Assembly (NCBI RefSeq): GCF_010974945.1
Contig: NZ_JAAIVB010000073.1
Location: forward strand, 62,001-126,000
Length of the DNA stretch: 64,000 nt
DNA from: Noviherbaspirillum galbum
GTDB taxonomy: Bacteria > Pseudomonadota > Gammaproteobacteria > Burkholderiales > Burkholderiaceae_D
Reading direction: 5' to 3'
A program made the position numbers and the translations under genes. Numbering within the stretch: position 1 is the first letter of the stretch; every line of letters begins with the position of its first letter. Under the pieces are notes generated by a model. That model ran no database searches, was not told the origin of the DNA, and saw nothing but the letters and a program-made list of their open reading frames with translations. Positions 63,577 through 64,000 of the stretch are shown one piece after another.

Positions 63577-64000
63577 TGTTACCCATGTCAACGCTTCCGC
63601 AACTGCTCCAGCAGCATGCGGACCGGACGCCGGAGCGCCTGTCGCAGCGTCACAAATATCGCGGTATCTGGCGTGAGTTCAGCTTCGCCAAGGTCCAGGA
63701 AAACGTGCGCGAGCTGGCACTCGGCCTGCATCGACTCGGTATGCAGCGCGGTGAAACGATTGCCATCATCGGTGAAAACGAACCCGAGCACTTCTGGGCT
63801 GAATTCGCGGCTCAGGCACTGGGTTGCAAGGTCGTCTCACTTTACCCCGACCTGACAGCGGAGGAGGTTGCCTACGTTCTGGAAGACAGCGAAACGGTGT
63901 ACCTATTCGCCCAGGACCAGGAGCAGGTCGACAAGGGCTTGGCTATCAGGGACCGTCTACCGCTCCTGCGAGGGATCGCCTATTGGGACGATACCGGCAT
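63576..64000 (+). CDS. AMP-binding long-chain acyl-CoA synthetase (FadD15-like), partial
   Basis: The first 141 residues of an AMP-forming synthetase: STLPQLLQQHADRTPERLSQ, then YRGIWREFSFAKVQENVRE and IAIIGENEPEHFWAEFAAQA. The gene runs off the end of the window, so the P-loop and C-terminal domain are not seen. ATG codons lie at 63573 and 63576; GGAGGA favours 63576. The combination livG plus this synthetase is frequent in betaproteobacterial acid-uptake operons. Confidence 0.88.
   Translation, partial: MLPMSTLPQLLQQHADRTPERLSQRHKYRGIWREFSFAKVQENVRELALGLHRLGMQRGETIAIIGENEPEHFWAEFAAQALGCKVVSLYPDLTAEEVAYVLEDSETVYLFAQDQEQVDKGLAIRDRLPLLRGIAYWDDTG

Overview
The window looks like the replication-origin region of a GC-rich betaproteobacterium (Burkholderiales, probably Oxalobacteraceae). 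The basis is the conserved order mnmE < yidC < yidD < rnpA < rpmH | oriC | dnaA > dnaN > gyrB, the sequence character of those proteins, and the presence of an imuA-imuB-dnaE2 SOS mutagenesis cassette. The taxonomic call is inference; no 16S gene is present.

Bases 1-3.9 kb hold the 3' end of a hybrid histidine kinase gene, a short receiver protein that lacks the end of its fold, and a string of small ORFs (a zinc-ribbon protein behind a perfect FNR-type box, a 35-residue membrane peptide, a glycine-rich secreted protein, three small lipoproteins). Bases 3.9-15.9 kb are core genome: mnmE, kup, yidC-yidD-rnpA-rpmH, the origin, dnaA, dnaN and gyrB.

Bases 16-44 kb are a mosaic accessory and defense island. 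In order it holds an HIT-HNH gene pair, a complete qatABCD anti-phage operon, and a decayed integron. The integron consists of a truncated SOS-boxed intI fragment followed by five cassettes with four clear attC sites; cassette 1 encodes a TIR-domain protein. Next come a DUF262/DUF1524 GmrSD-type nuclease, a SRAP protein, the LexA-controlled imuA-imuB-dnaE2 cassette, fragments and one intact copy of a secreted non-specific nuclease, a degenerate ABC ATPase, a membrane-anchored Mrr-type nuclease, an IS1182-family insertion sequence and a 149-bp MITE-like element. A dispersed repeat (two good 54-bp copies plus degenerate copies) recurs at the borders of these modules and at the break points of truncated genes. 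I consider this repeat, together with the integron remnant, the most novel signal in the window.

Bases 44.3-52.0 kb carry a Tn7-like transposition module (tnsA, tnsB, tnsC, tniQ, each overlapping the next by 4 bases) with a DUF6471 gene, a perfect 18-bp palindrome in the control region, and a tyrosine-phosphatase-like gene. I could not locate the transposon ends.

Bases 53.2-64 kb are a CoA-thioester catabolic cluster: acyl-CoA dehydrogenase, metallo-hydrolase, PaaK-like ligase, crotonase, CaiB/BaiF CoA-transferase, SCP-x-type thiolase, acyl-CoA ligase, HSD10-like dehydrogenase, a LivG-type ABC ATPase and a partial AMP-binding synthetase. This suggests import and beta-oxidation-like breakdown of a branched, aromatic or alicyclic acid. 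Similar TTAC/GGTA-type inverted motifs lie in two of its control regions. No rRNA, tRNA or CRISPR array was recognised.
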